The notes: a model not told the origin generated them from the letters alone. Positions 23,670-36,603 are shown, counted from the first letter of the stretch. The stretch: 64,000 nucleotides of DNA from Stenogyne calaminthoides (GCA_037126765.1 JBBCBC010000012.1:310001-374000), one strand, 5' to 3'. Program-made: numbers and translations.

Positions 23670-24907
23670 GATGAACTGAAATAAATAAAACCATGCATAA
23701 GCACAATTATATCACAAGGTTTGATCACATGCATCATATTAAAATCTCAAAAAAATATGAACATGCATCAGCCAACATCTCAAAAAGTAGTTTAAATAAG
23801 CGCGTGGGGTGGGTCATTATTTAAACACATTCAAGCAAAAGTTACAAACAAGAATTTACAAACCTTTAATATCCAGATTAATAGTTGGCTCACTTGACCA
23901 ATATAAAATTGACAGGACTTGGGGAAGTATATGCATATCAATTTTATACCTAAGTAATAACCATGATTAAATCTGGGATTACTATTTTTTTTTGATCGAG
24001 CCTCGTGGGAGGGTCATAAATCGCCACTAGTAATAACCCACAATCATCCGTTTGGAATTCATTCATGTGAAAGCTATCTTTTGACCGTAAAGGTAGAGGA
24101 ATTTCTCCAAAAGAATTCACAAATAAATAAATCATGGAGGTCAAAATTAATTCAATTTTATTAAGGAATAAAATTGTCAATTAATTATTTAAACATACTT
24201 AGTAATTTTGAAGGTGAGATTTTTCATTTGGGCAATTCTCATGCAAACACATTTAAACAAATTAAATAAAGCATAAGATAGCACAAATAAATCAAGATGA
24301 AAAATTTATTGGGCACAAATTATCCAATTGTCATGGTTTGATTTTTCTCGATTTGATCTTGAAAAACCGTCTCGAATTTTCTCCCTCGTTCGTCTCGAAA
24401 AAAATGCCGTCTCAAATGCCCGAATTTCTTGTGGCGGGAAATAAAGTGAGGGATTCGCATCCGTAGCGTCTTTCGCCCGCCTCCGAAAGCAGCGGGGCAG
24501 CGTCATATTAATCCTCAAATCGCGCCGCGGTTGCGCTTCGAGAGCCACATTTCGTAAGCTCGGCCTCTGCCTGCGCCCAAAAACGCGCCTTAAATTGATT
24601 TTGTCCTTTAATTCTTCATCAATCCGGTTACAATTTATTAACAAAAAATAAATAAATGATCTAGACTAGTCTATTACATTGATCAAATCAAACAAATCTA
24701 GTCTACTCGTGGATTTTCTCACGAGGCAAAAAAACAAATCCGAACGAATCGAATTAAAAAACCACGGTTTATATGCATGCATAAATAAACACATTAAAAT
24801 CCATGACAATTGGATACGCAAAAGCAGATCTAACAGTTCTACTATCAATTTCAAATTTAATGTCCATGAATTAAATTACAATTTAAAAATTGAGAGTTCA
24901 AACCGTG
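23670..24907 (-). other. Element D untranslated leader with GC-rich island
   Basis: Between primer site and gag. AT-rich except for a GC-rich island at about 24405-24600. The flanks of the island (the AATTAAAGGACAAAAT side and the GAGACGAACGAGGG side) are shared with C, E and F, while the island itself is not. No gene. Confidence 0.6.
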
Positions 24908-24918
24908 GCTCGATACCA
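24908..24918 (-). promoter_or_regulatory. Element D primer binding site, altered
   Basis: Minus strand TGGTATCGAGC next to the 5' LTR. The family site is TGGTATCAGAGC, so one A is missing at a CAG. Either a decayed site or a sequence error. Confidence 0.7.
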
Positions 24919-24920
24919 AT

Positions 24921-26758
24921 TGTTGGGGAATGAGTTACATGAGATCTATTCGGGATGAATATTTAAATACAAATTTAATTCATTAATTATTACTAGCATG
25001 AATTAATCCTATATTAATTCAAATAATAATTGCAACAACATATCATGCATATAATAAGCCACGTAAAACCTACGCATGCGGAATCTACGGGTTTACGTGA
25101 ACGAATTACCTCTCGGGATGGCGGTGACTTCGGTTTGGACGGACTAACCAAAAGGACTTCCCAAGTATTCCTTAGCCCTTGCTCAACTATCCGGTGGAAG
25201 GACACTTGTCTAACAATTAACAAAAGGAAAAAATAAACTTTGTTGCACCACTTATGTGGATTTGCTAATTTTTCCAGCACATGGAATTGTACTTGGGAAT
25301 GAAACAATCATCCCCTATTTATAGGAGAGGAGTGGTCGAAATTTCTTGTAGAAAATCAATGTGGGAAAAGACTTTTCTTGGTCACCAAGAAATCTTGAAT
25401 ATATCTCCTATATTCTTTTTCCCATAATTAAAATATTCCACAAAAATCCCACCCCCTCAATTATGGATAATTTTCGAAAATACTAAGCAAGATCCCAAGA
25501 TTTGGATCTTCTTGAATTTATGAGATATTCTTGTATTTCAAGAAATACATATCTTCCATAATATCTTTTCAAGAAAATCAAGAAAATCTTTCTTGCCCTA
25601 ATTATATTTCAAAAATTTCGAAATTCCTTAATGAATAACCAAGTGAGAGATTTCTTGAATTTAATGAGATAATCTTGTATTCCAAGAATACATATCTTCA
25701 TTCCATAACAAAATTCAAAGAAAATCTTTCTCCCTCTTTTATCCATAAATTTCGAAATAATTAGGAAAAATTAAGCAACAATATTTATTTTATTTTAATC
25801 ACATTTTCAGTTAATGGACTATATGTTGGGCTACTCAGGGGGCCTTTAGGAGAATTAAGATTGGACCTTCTAATGGACCTTGAATATCTAATATTGAACC
25901 ACAATATAATTCAAGCCCATAAATATTAATTAATCCCACTACATAATTAATATTAAGACTATCCATCTTAACCCATATTACAGTCAATATGGCTCCGGTC
26001 ATTATTTCCCGTGTTTAAGATTATCTAGCCCATTAATTAATTCAAGCCACTGAAATAGCTTTCCATTAATTAACATCTTTTGTCCTTGGTCGAGGAACGG
26101 TTCAACATTATTATCCATACCGGAAACTAATTCCACTTGCATGATTTGGTATGATAAAGCTTATGAACCTCGGGGGCAAATCAAACAAAGCGTGATTTTG
26201 CACACGATTCTTCAGATTAAATCTTAGCAATCACATGTGACCAATAATATTGCCCAAGATAAAAAGTATTGAATCTCTTTGATTCGCTACCCATGATAAG
26301 TCAAAGCAATAATTACCAATCCCACGTGATCCTATTTAAGGGACGAAGGTTAAGAAACAACGAACCAACCGAGGTCTAATTCTTCCTTGTTGATTCTCAA
26401 GAATTTATCCTCTCATGAGGTCCTATTCAAATCGATCATGCACTAGTGTAATCTCTTGGTCAAGACAAACCAATCGAGCCTTTACACCTCAACCTTTCAT
26501 GATGGGTTGTTCATTTCCATCTAGGTCGTGAATAGCGTACTTTTTAGTTACAAAGGGATTGTTAATTTAATAACGTGATCGGTATCACTAAATTAACTAC
26601 AATGTAACACGCATTTAATTATTGAACAGCTTATGCAGTAAATATATGTAACATTCAATCATATTTGAATGACAAATAATTTATTTCAATAAATAAGTCG
26701 AAAATTAGGTTTCGATTATACAAAGTAAAAAGCATACTTTTCAATTATAATCCCAACA
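24921..26758 (-). repeat. Element D 5' LTR
   Basis: 1838 bp. Nearly colinear with 17815-19655 over the whole length, with scattered substitutions and short indels. Confidence 0.88.
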
Positions 26759-27637
26759 TCCCGGTGAAAGAGCACCATTGAAGCGAATGCCTAAGACGGG
26801 GATGGCTCGACCAAAAGGGGCTGGCGAATAGGCGTGCATCATTGCATGAAGCTACTTGGCGCGGCGTTTCGAGACGGAGTTCTTTTTGAGACGAACGAGT
26901 GGGTGAAATTCAAGACGACGTTTCTTCAAAATCAAGCCAAGAAAAATCAAACCATGACAATTGGATAATTTGTGCCCAATATGTTTATTTTTCTGCTTTG
27001 CTTGATTTATTGTTGTATTTTCTTATGCTTTATTTAATTTGTTTAAATGTGTTTGCATGAGAATTGCTCAACAAAAAATCTCAAATTCAAAAATTACTAA
27101 GTATGTTTTAAATAATTAATTTGATTTTGAATCAAATTAATTTTGACCTCCATAATTTATTTATTTGTAAAATCTTTTTTAGAAATTCCCCTAAGGGACG
27201 GCCAAAAGAAAGCCTTAACATGAATAAATTCCCAAAAGGATGATTGTGAATTATTATTAGTGGCGACGATGACCCTCCCAAGAGGCTCGATCAAAATGAA
27301 GTAGTAATTCTGTATTTAATCATGGTTATTACTTAGGTACAAAATTGATATGCATATACTTCACCGAAGTCCCTGTCTATTTTGTATTGGTCAAGTGGGA
27401 GCCAACTATTAATTGTTTTAATTAAAGGTTTGTAACTGTTCTTATTTGTAACCTGCTTAAATGTGATTTAAATGATGACCCTCCCAAGAGGCTCATTTAA
27501 AACTGTTTTGAGATGTTGGCTGATGCATGTTCATATTTTTTTGAGATTTCAATATGAATCATGTGATCGAATTATGTGATTATTCTTTGTGTCAATCCAG
27601 ATATTGACACAAAGATGTGTGTTTATTTCAGTTCAGC
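26759..27637 (+). other. Element C untranslated leader, second part
   Basis: Continues from 17814 after element D: the rest of the GC-rich island (to about 26865), then the family-conserved leader with GAGACGGAGTTCTTTTTGAG, CCATGACAATTGGATAATT and GTCAAGTGGGAGCCAACTA. No gene. Confidence 0.6.
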
Positions 27638-28330
27638 ATGTCGCAACCTTTTAATCCACTGTTAATATACTTAAAGTCAATCGAATAGTATGGAAACTAT
27701 ATTGATTGGAAACAAAAAATTATGATTGTCTTAACTGCACAAAAAGCACAAGTGGATTTTTTTTGACACACCAAAATTCAGATGAGCCAACTGACGAGTC
27801 GAAAATGCGAGGCTCGTCAGATCACCTTGCTAGAGATGTCATCGCTGAAAATGGTGGAGGGCAAACCCGTAAGGGATTACGTCCTCAAAATTAATGGCTC
27901 ATCTGAACAAACTTGAGGTTCTGGGTGCAGATTATAATCTAGAGATTCAGATGAATTTGGTACTTCGCTCTCTGCCCAAAAATTTTTGAGCATTTTGGCC
28001 TCGCTAGCTGATTTGTTGCAAACTTTGGTCTCGGCAGAGATGTTGATGGGGCACCAAACTCAAGCTTTGACGACAAGTGGTCCGTCTTCATCTTCTAGGC
28101 CAAGGGAAGGCAAGAAGAAGAAGAGGACCAAAAGCCATAAGCATTCGAACTCAACTGTTGTCAAGGGAAATGGTAAGATTGTTGGGACATAACCCCAACA
28201 AAGATGAGGAATGTTGGTGGTGTCAAGGAAAATTCAAAGAGGAAGTGTTTTAACTGCAAAAGGAAATTGGAGGTCAGCTTGTTCCAACCCCAAAAGGGCC
28301 GGAAAGAAAGGTAATTCTCAGCACTAGTTG
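27638..28330 (+). pseudogene. Element C gag remnant
   Basis: Starts ATGTCGCAACCTTTTAATCC at 27638 like the other copies, and is then broken by stops and frameshifts. Compared with gag of F (46119-47072), a central stretch before the SSDHLARD-like region is deleted. The zinc knuckle keeps CFNC but has lost the GEKGH part (near 28247-28290). A 26-bp footprint of another LTR element interrupts it at 28180-28205. Not functional. Confidence 0.8.
28175..28205. mobile_element. 21-bp LTR remnant with intact target duplication
   Basis: 28180-28200 consists only of an LTR start (TGTTGGG), six bases (ACATAA) and an LTR end (CCCCAACA). It is flanked by the exact duplication aagat (28175-28179 and 28201-28205). 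Removing 26 bp restores the gag sequence ...GGTAAGATGAGG. This is the footprint of an LTR insertion reduced almost to its two ends. Confidence 0.65.
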
Positions 28331-31300
28331 TTGAAAATTCTTTAGCGGCGTATGCTACCCATTCGTGGGTAGTGGATACGGGGTCCACTAATCATGTTTA
28401 CTTTACGGGTTCAAGCGGACCCGACAACTTAGTGGAAGTGAGATCCTCATCACGCTAGGCGATGTTACGAGAGTGGCAGTTGAAGCAGTGGGAGACATGC
28501 AACTGTCTTTTGAAGACAGAAGTTTAATTTTAAGAGATGTTCTTTATGTTCCTGTTTTTCGCAAAAACCTTATTTTCCAAACTATTTGCTGATGGATATT
28601 CTGTTCGTTACTATTTTCGTAACGATGTGGTTATCTGTCATGGAACTTTACGGAACAATCTCTATATTATTAATGGTGCACATCACTCACAAAATGCATC
28701 CTATAACACATCTATTGTTTCGAGTAAAAGGAAACGTTCGAATAAAGTGAACGAGACACTTCTTTGGCACCTAAGATTTGGTCATATTAATCCAAAAAGG
28801 ATCCAAAGGTTGGTCCAAGATGGTTCATTGGAGTCCCTCTTGATTGAACCATTTCCAACTTGCGAATCATGCTTGGAGGGTAAGATGACCAAGAGGGCAT
28901 TTGGAGCCAAGGGGCTTAGAGCTAAAAAAGTGTTGGAGATTGTTCACACCGAAATGTATGTGGTCCAATGCAAATCAAAACAAGAGGCGGCTACGAGTAT
29001 TTCGTTACGTTTATCGATGATTACTCACGCTATGGTTACATTTTCCTAATGAAGCATAAATCTGAGACCTTTGATAAATTCAAAGAATTTAAGGCTCAAG
29101 AAGAGAATCATAAGGAAAAGCGTATCAAGTTTCTACGATCTGATCGTGGAGGCGAATACCTCAGCGATGAATTCTTGAACTACCTGTCGGAAGAAGGGAT
29201 TGCATCCCAGTTGACTGCACCCGGTACCCCTCAATAAAATGGGGTTGCAGAACGAAGAAACAGAACGCTTCTAGAAATGGTAAGATCAATGATGAGTTAT
29301 GCGGATTTACCAAAATCATTTTGGGGTTACGCCTTGCAAACAACGGCTTATATTCTGAACTTGCTACCATCTAAATCGGTTCCAAAAACCCCTAGGGAAT
29401 TGTGGACGGGGCGCAAGCCCAGCTTAGGACACATGAGGATCTGGGGGTGTCCGGCATACGTGTTGGATAGGGAAGCCGGGAAATTGGATGCACGTTCGGA
29501 ATTAAGGTTGTTTATAGGATACCCCGAAGGAACGAAGGGATGCATGTTCTATGGTCCCGAAGATCAAAAGGTTGTAATCAGTACGCACTTTACATTTTTG
29601 GAAGAAGACTATATGAACGATAAAAATCCTAGAAGTGAGATTACCTTGGAAGAACTTAAGGGGCCAACTATGTTGCCAACTGTACAAGAAGACATACCAC
29701 GCGTCACGCCTACACAATCAGAACCTCGTCGTAGTGGGAGGGTTTTCAGATAACCCGAGAGATTCTTAGGGATCGGAGAGTTCTCGGACTTGATCTCGGG
29801 AGAAGAATCAGATCCATGGTCCTACAATGAGGCAATCCAAGAAAAGGATGCGACATCTTGGCAAACAGCAATGGAAGCCGAGATGGGTTCAATGGATCAC
29901 AATAAAGTGTGTGAGCTAGTCGAACCACTTAATGGGGTAAAACTCATTGGATGCAAGTGGGTATAAAAGAGAAAAAGGGGACCGGACGGGAAGGTTGAAA
30001 CCTTTAAAGCGAGACTCGTGGCGAAAGGGTACACTCAGAAAGAAGGGATCAACTATGAGGAAACCTTTTCGCCCGTATCCATGCTAAAGTCCATCTGAAT
30101 TCTCTTGTCGATTGCTGCGCATCTAGATTTTGAGATCTGGCAAATGGATGTCAAGACAGCTTTCCTCAACGGAAGTCTTGATGAGGAAATCTATATGCAA
30201 AAACCCGAAGGCTTCATTGAAAAAGGTCGAGAGCATCTAGCTTGCAAGCTAAGGAAGTCCATTTACGGGCTAAAGCAAGCATCCCGTGCTTGGAATCAGT
30301 GTTTTGATCAAGTTATAAAATCCTGTGGTTTTGATCAGAACAATTGCGAGAGTTGTGTGTATAAAAAGCGTGACGGAACTGCCTTGGTATTCTTGGTACT
30401 ATACGTAGATGACATTCTGCTCATCGGAAACAATGTAAAGAAGTTGTCAGACGTAAGGGCATGCCTGTCAAAATAGTTTGATATGAAGGACTTGGGAGAA
30501 GCCGGTCACGTCTTAGGGATCAAGATCACTCGAGATCACAAGAAGAGGATGATCGGGCTTTCGCAAACTTCATACATAGATACCGTTTTGAAGCGATTCA
30601 GCATGCAAGATTCCAAGAAAGGTTTTGTACCTTTCAGACATGGAATCTATCTATCCAAGGAAATATGTTCCAAGACACAAAAGGAAATAGATGACATGAA
30701 AGACATCCCTTATGCTTCGGCTGTGGGAAGCCTCATGTACGCGATGCTGTGCACGAGACCGGATATCTACTTCACCGTGGGAATGGTTGCAAGATATCAA
30801 AGTAACCCTGGGAAAGAGCATTGGACTGCGATTAAGAACAATCTGAAGTATCTGAAGAGGACACAGGACAAAATGTTGGTTTATCAATTGGACAGTCTAA
30901 TCCCCATCGGTTATACGGACTCATATTTCCAATCAGACATAGACTCCAGAAAGTCAACCTCGGGTAGTGTGTTTTGCATGGGGGGAGGAGCCATGACATG
31001 GAGAAGCGTTAACTAGAATGGAAGCCGAATATGTAGCTGCTTGTGAAGCAGCGAAAGAAGCGGTTTGGCTCAAGAACTTCCTGGTGGACTTGGACGTCGT
31101 TCCGGATTTGCCCAACACCATCACGGTTTACTGTGATAACGCAGGAGCAGTTGCAAATTATAGGGAACCGAGAGTCCACAAGGCCAGCAAACACATAGAA
31201 AGAAAATACCATCTTATACGAGAAATCGTTAAGAGAGGAGACATAGAGGTGGCTAAGATTGCGTCTGAAGACAACCTAGCAGATCCATTCACAAAGGGTC

Positions 31301-31368
31301 TGCCTCAGAGTACATTCGAGAGACATGTGGAAGGAATGGGTGTCAAGAGCATTGCCAATCTGCTTTGA
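28331..31368 (+). pseudogene. Element C pol (protease, integrase, RT, RNase H)
   Basis: Protease WVVDTGSTNHV lies near 28365. The pre-integrase domain (28537-29049 frame) has WHLRFGHINPKR and CESCLEGK. From 28968 to 31016 one frame runs through integrase, RT and most of RNase H, broken only by substitutions to stop: TAA 29235, TAA 29751, TAA 29964, TGA 30096 and TAG 30474. Landmarks are the integrase FIDDYSRYGY and NGVAERRNRT; RT KTAFLNGSLDEEIY, YGLKQASRAW and an intact LYVDDILLIG; RNase H YTDSYFQSDIDSRKS (with Ser-Tyr where Ser-Asp is usual), then after a shift at 31016 MEAEYVAACEAAKEAVWL and NLADPFTKGLP. The least rearranged pol of this family here apart from F. Confidence 0.9.
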
Positions 31369-31481
31369 GTATAAGTGGGAGAAATATTATTAGGTTCGTG
31401 TAGGGTGACATTAGATTTCACATAGAACACGAGACATGATGTAGTATACTTAAAAGCAGACTTTGAGTATAAGTGGGAGAT
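31369..31481 (+). promoter_or_regulatory. Element C polypurine tract region (duplicated)
   Basis: The tract TTTGAGTATAAGTGGGAGA occurs twice, at about 31363-31381 and 31462-31480, the second directly before the 3' LTR. Between them is a degraded hairpin (GTGACATTAGATTTCAC). The polypurine tract primes plus-strand DNA synthesis. Confidence 0.7.
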
Positions 31482-33308
31482 TGTTGGGGTTATACTGAAA
31501 AGTATGCTTTTATTTTGTATAACCAAACTGAATTTCTTATTTATTTTACTGAAATAAATTATTTATCACATACTGCATTAAATATGAATGAATGTTATAT
31601 ATATTTACTACATACCCGTTCGATAAAGTCAGTATGTGTCGCGTTGTAGTTAATTTGGTGATACCAGATCACAGAAGATCAAATTAACAGTTCCTCATGA
31701 CTAAGTACAAATTCACAACCCAGATGGAAATGAACAACCCATCATGAAAGGTTGAAGTGTAAGGCTCGGATTGGCTTGTCTTGACCAAGGGATTACACTA
31801 GTGCATCCTGATGCGCTGAATAGGACCTACATGAGGATAAATTCTTCGGTACTGAATATACAAGAATTAGACCTCAGTAGTTCGTTATTTCTTAAGCTTC
31901 GTTCCTTAAATAGGATCGTGTGAAATTAATAACTACTGTTTTGACTTGCGATGGGAAGAGAATCAATGCGATTCGATACCTTGTATCTTGGGCAATATTA
32001 TTAATTACATGACGATTGCTAAGATTTAATACGGAGAATCGCGTACAAGTACGACTTGCTTGATTTGTCCCCTTGGTGGGTTCAGAATCTTTATCATACC
32101 AAATCTTGCAAGTGGAAATTTATTTCCGGTATGGATAATAATGTTGAGCTGTCTTTACCCCAAGGACAAAGATATTAATTAATATAAAGTATGTTCAGTA
32201 ACTTAATTAATTAATGGACTAAGATAATCTTAAACGCGGAAAATAATGACCGGGAGCCATATTATTGTGAAGTCGTAATGTGGGTTAAGATGGATAGTTC
32301 AATAATAATTTTATAGTGGAGTAAATTAATATTAATGGGCTTGAATAATATTTTGGCTAAATATTAAAGCTTCATAGCCCATTGGAGGTCCAATCTTAAT
32401 TCTCCTAAAGGCCCCTCAAGTAGCCCAAACTAAAGTTCAATTAATGAAAATGAGAAGAAAATATTTTGGCTTATTTTTCAACAATATTTTTCGAAAATTT
32501 GGGTAGGAAAGAGAAAAAGATTTTTTCTTGATTTTCTTGGAAATATCTTATGGAATAAAGTATTCTTGAGATACAAGTTTATCCCATAAATTCAAGAAAG
32601 GAAAAAAATCTTATTTCTTCCTATATCATATGATATTTTCGAAAATATTGAACAAGAAAGGAGGAGGAAATTTTGTTGGGAGATATTTTGGGAAATAGAA
32701 TATATTGGATATATTCTAGATTGTATCTTGAGGAAGAAGCAAGGAAATTTCCCAATGCCCATAAGACCTAAATTTTCGTCCACCCCTTGTCTTATAAATA
32801 GGGGATGCTTTTTTCATCCCCAAAACAACACGAAAATTGGTTTTTCGGAAAAATATCAGCGTCGATAAAATATCAAATATTTTAAAACGTCGACAGACTG
32901 TGTATTTTCGAAAAACTTCAATTGTGAGTGTGCAATTCCATGTGTTGGAAAAATTAGAAATCCACAAAGGTGGTGGCTAAAAATTTTCTTTTCTCCTTTT
33001 AAAGATTAAAATCATTCGTTGATAATCCTCCCACCGGATTACGTTCGTTGGACGTGGGACATACTTGAGAAGGCACTTTGGGTAGATCCATCGTCTCAGC
33101 GGTTGTCTCTACAAAAGGTTAGTATTTACGTAAATTTCTAGATTCATGCTTAGGATTTACGTGAAATACTTGCTCGCATGATATAACTTGCTTATTAATT
33201 ATTATGTTGAATTGAATTAGGAATAATTCATGTTAGTAATTAATTGATTAATTTAAATATGTATTTAAATACAACTCGAATAGATCAGGACACCCTTATT
33301 CCCCAACA
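31482..33308 (+). repeat. Element C 3' LTR
   Basis: 1827 bp, TGTTGGGG...CCCCAACA, with TATA box at 32793-32800. It pairs with 15397-17228. Confidence 0.9.
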
Positions 33309-34767
33309 GGGGGATAGGGTGAGTCGAAGCGGGAGAGGAGGTGGCAGGGTCGGGACTTGGATCCGGGAAGGGAAGCAAGGACGGAGATACAGAAGAAGGG
33401 GTTGGCATAGGTGGAGAGGACAAAGATGCGGTCGCAAAAGGAAATTTGTTTTCTACAAAGCGAACGTGGCGAGAGACGAAGAATTTAGAAGTTGCAACGT
33501 CAAAGCATGTGTACGCATGATGTTGAATATCGTAACCAAGAAACACGCAAGGCATAGGGGCGAAGCCATGGAAAGCAGAGACAACCGAATTGGCGAAGAG
33601 TTGAGTATGATGGATTTTGACGAAAGAGAGCAAGAAAAGGACTTAATTTATTTAGGGGAGACGAGGGTAGGCGATTAATTAGATAAACGGCTGTGTGAAA
33701 TGCAAAAGGCCATAATTTTAGTGGGACAGAGGCGTGATGAAGGAGAGTACGGGCTGTTTCTAGGATATGACGATGACGGCGTTCGGACACGCCGTTATGT
33801 TCTGGAGTGTGTGGGGGTGTTATTTTATGAGTAATTCCAAGGGCGTCTAGACTTGATTTAAGAGCAATGAATTCACCACCACCATCAGTGTACAATGTAT
33901 TAAAAGAATGATTAAGTTGTTTTTCCACACCACGAGCAAAAATAGGGAAAATAGTAGCAACATCCGATTTCAAGCGCATAGGATAAAACCAAACATACTT
34001 AGTAAAATGATCAACGAAAATAACGTAGTAGCAAAAACCGTGAATAGACTCAACAGGACTGGGACCCCAGACGTCGGAGAAGACAACGTCCAAGGGAGCC
34101 CGACTCTTAATACTAGAAACGCCAAAAGAAAGTTTATGACTTTTATTGTTCAAACAAGTAGTGCATGAAAAGGAAAGAGGCAGAGCTGATGCGGTAGATG
34201 GAAGAACAGTAGCTAGCAGTTGATTCGTCGTTTGCGGAGACAGATGACCGAGTCGACTGTGCCACAATAGCGGGGATACTCTGGTAACCGAAAAGACTTG
34301 GGGAGGGGACGGTGGGGTTGAGGTTGACCATTCATAGAGATTGCCCTTTACCGGTCCCTGATGAAGGGTGGTGCGGGTGCGGAGATCCTTAACAACAAAA
34401 TAAGAAGGAAAGAATTCAATGGATGTAGAGTTATCAGTACAAAATTGAGAGACAGAGATAGTGTTACGTTTCATTTGAGGCACATGCAAGACATTTGAAA
34501 GAGATAGTGTGGAAGAGATATGAGTTTTACCAATGCTAGCAATTTCAAGAGAGGTGTTATTACCTAGAACCACATCATTGGGGCCATCATAGATTTGATG
34601 GTACGAGAGATCCGAGAGATTGGGAGTCACATGATTTGACGCTCCAGAGTCAAGGAGCAATGGAGAGGCCGAGGTGCCGGATTCGGAGGAAGCAGTACGA
34701 GCAGAGTTGACTTGGGCACGGGCAGGACGAAGGTGGGGAAATAGATCCCAACATTTATCTGCAACAT
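33309..34767 (-). pseudogene. Element A gag end, protease and integrase
   Basis: From 34767 down: the last codons of gag (VADKCWDLFPHLRPAR), protease LLLDSGASNHVT with the catalytic Asp, VLGNNTSLEIAS, the pre-integrase WHSRLGHLSP and CTTCLNNKSHK, and integrase with FSDVWGPSP, FVDHFTKYVW and NGVSERRHRHI (the D, D and E positions). A frameshift near 33570 leads to the frame 33633-33309, which continues FHGFAPMPCVFLGYD and a Ser/Pro-rich linker. The reading resumes at 15396 on the other side of element C. Confidence 0.88.
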
Positions 34768-36603
34768 TGTTGGGGAATTAATTGCCCGGATCTATTCGGG
34801 ATGAATATTTAAATACAAATTTAATTCTAACAATTATTACTAGCATGAATTAATCCTATATTAATTCAAATAATAATTCAACAACAAATCATGCATATAA
34901 ACAGTTCACATAAATCCTACGCATGCGGAATTGCTACGGGTTTACGTGAACTAACCTCTTGGAGTGGCAATGGTCTCGTCGATAAGAACACACCAAAAAG
35001 TCTTCCCAAGTATTCCCTAGTCCTTACTCGTCAATTCGGTGGAAGGAAGCTCGCGAACAATTAACAAAAGGGAAAATAAAATTTGTTGCACCACCTTTGT
35101 GGATTTACTAATTTTTCCAGCACATGGAATTGTACTTGGGGATGAAAGAATCATCCCCTATTTATAGAGAAATTTGGTCGAAATTTTGGGATAAAAATAA
35201 TATGGGAAAATCTTTTTCTTGATCTCCAAGAAATCTTGAATATATCTCATATATTTTTTTCTTCATAATTAAAATATTCCACAAAAATCTCAACTCCTCT
35301 TGTTATGGCATATTTCGAAATTTTACGAGAAAAGAATCCAAGATTTGGATCTTCTTGAATTTATGAGATATACTTGTATTGCAAGAATAAAAATCTTCCA
35401 TAATATCTTTTCAAGAAAATCAAGAAAATCTTTCGTTCCCTTAATTATTCAAAATTTTCGAAATTTCATAGTAAATAACCAAGTGGGAGATTTCTTGAAT
35501 TTAATGAGATAATCTTGTATTCCAAGAATACATATCTTCATTCCATAACAAAATTCAAAGAAAATCTTTCACCCCTTTTATTTACTATTTTCGAAATTTA
35601 GGAAAAATAGGCAACAAAAATTTATTTTATTTTTAAACACCTTTTTCAGTTATTGGACTTTATGTTGGGCTACTTGAGGGGCCTTTAGGAGAATTAAGAT
35701 TGGACCTTCCAATGGATCTTGAATTATCAATATTGAGCCACAATATTATTCAAGCCCATAAATATTAATTAATCCCACTACATAATTAATATTGCACTAT
35801 CCATCTTAACCCATATTACGTTAATATGGCTCCGATTTATTATTTCCGTGTTTAAGATTATCTAGCCCATTAATTAATTCAAGCCACTGAAATAACTTTC
35901 CATTAATTAATATCTTTTATCCTTGGTAAAGGAACGGTTCAACATTATTATCCATACCGAAAACTAGTTCCACTTGCAAGATTTGGTATGATAAAACTTA
36001 TGAACCTCCTCGAGGGCAAATCGAACAAGCGTGCTTGCATTACGATTCTCCGTATTAAATCTTAGCAATCGCATGTGACCAATAATATTGCCCAAGATAT
36101 AAAGTATTGAATCTCGTTGATTCTCTACCCGTAATAAGTCAAAGCAATAATTACTACCCACACGATCCTATTTAAGGGGCGAAGATTAAGAAATAACGAA
36201 CCATTGAGGTCTAATTCTTCCTAGTTGATTCTGAAGAATTTGTCCTCTGTCAGAGGTCCTATTCGATTGCACTAAACATGCACTAGTGTAATCTCTTGGT
36301 CAAGACAAGCCAATCCCGAGCCTTACACTTCAACCTTTCACGATGGATTGTTCATTTCCATCTAGGTCGTGAGCGGTGTACTTTTTGGTTACAAGGGATT
36401 TGTTAATTTAATCTTCGTGATCCTGGTATCACTAAATTAACTACAATGTAACACGTCTTATTTATTGAGCAGTTATGCGGTAAATATATGTAACATTCGA
36501 TGATATTTAAAGCATTAGTGATAAACAATTTATTTGATAAATAAGACCGAAATTGGGTTTGATTATACAAAGTAAAAGCATACTTTCGATTATAATCCCA
36601 ACA
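34768..36603 (-). repeat. Element B 3' LTR
   Basis: 1836 bp, read on plus from TGTTGGGGAATTAATTGCC to ATTATAATCCCAACA. Same family as the LTRs of D and E. The duplicated purine tract follows at 36604-36730 (two CTCCCACTTATACTCAA copies). Confidence 0.88.

Larger units (their letters stand above)
17815..26758 (-). mobile_element. Copia element D, nested in element C
   Basis: A full-length but heavily decayed minus-strand member of the same family, with LTRs at 24921-26758 (5') and 17815-19655 (3'). The LTRs are closely similar. The flanking 5-mers (atctt at 17810-17814 and tcccg at 26759-26763) do not match. Either the target duplication was lost or the element arrived by recombination within the GC-rich leader island of C. 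Confidence 0.85.
15397..33308 (+). mobile_element. Copia element C, nested in A and containing D
   Basis: Bounded by two LTRs of about 1.83 kb (15397-17228 and 31482-33308) with the exact target duplication ggggg at 15392-15396 and 33309-33313. A tRNA-iMet primer site follows the first LTR and a purine tract precedes the second. Without element D the copy would be about 9 kb. It lies in the linker region of element A. In the first ~165 aligned LTR bases I count about 6 differences by eye, so it is not a very recent insertion. Confidence 0.9.
13287..34767 (-). mobile_element. Copia element A (outermost), split by element C
   Basis: A minus-strand copia element in two parts. 34767-33309 holds the end of gag, protease and integrase. 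15396-13287 holds the linker, reverse transcriptase, RNase H and 3' end. The parts join exactly when element C and one copy of its 5-bp duplication are removed. The gag start and 5' LTR are missing because element B begins at 34768. The motif style resembles the Retrofit/Ale group (inference) and differs from the large family inserted into it. Confidence 0.85.

Noticed and set aside
32592..32967. Minus-strand frames inside the 3' LTR of element C
   Set aside because: They lie antisense in LTR sequence, are not conserved in other LTR copies and have no domain.
35300..35512. 70-codon frame in the LTR of element B
   Set aside because: Random open frame in AT-rich LTR sequence.
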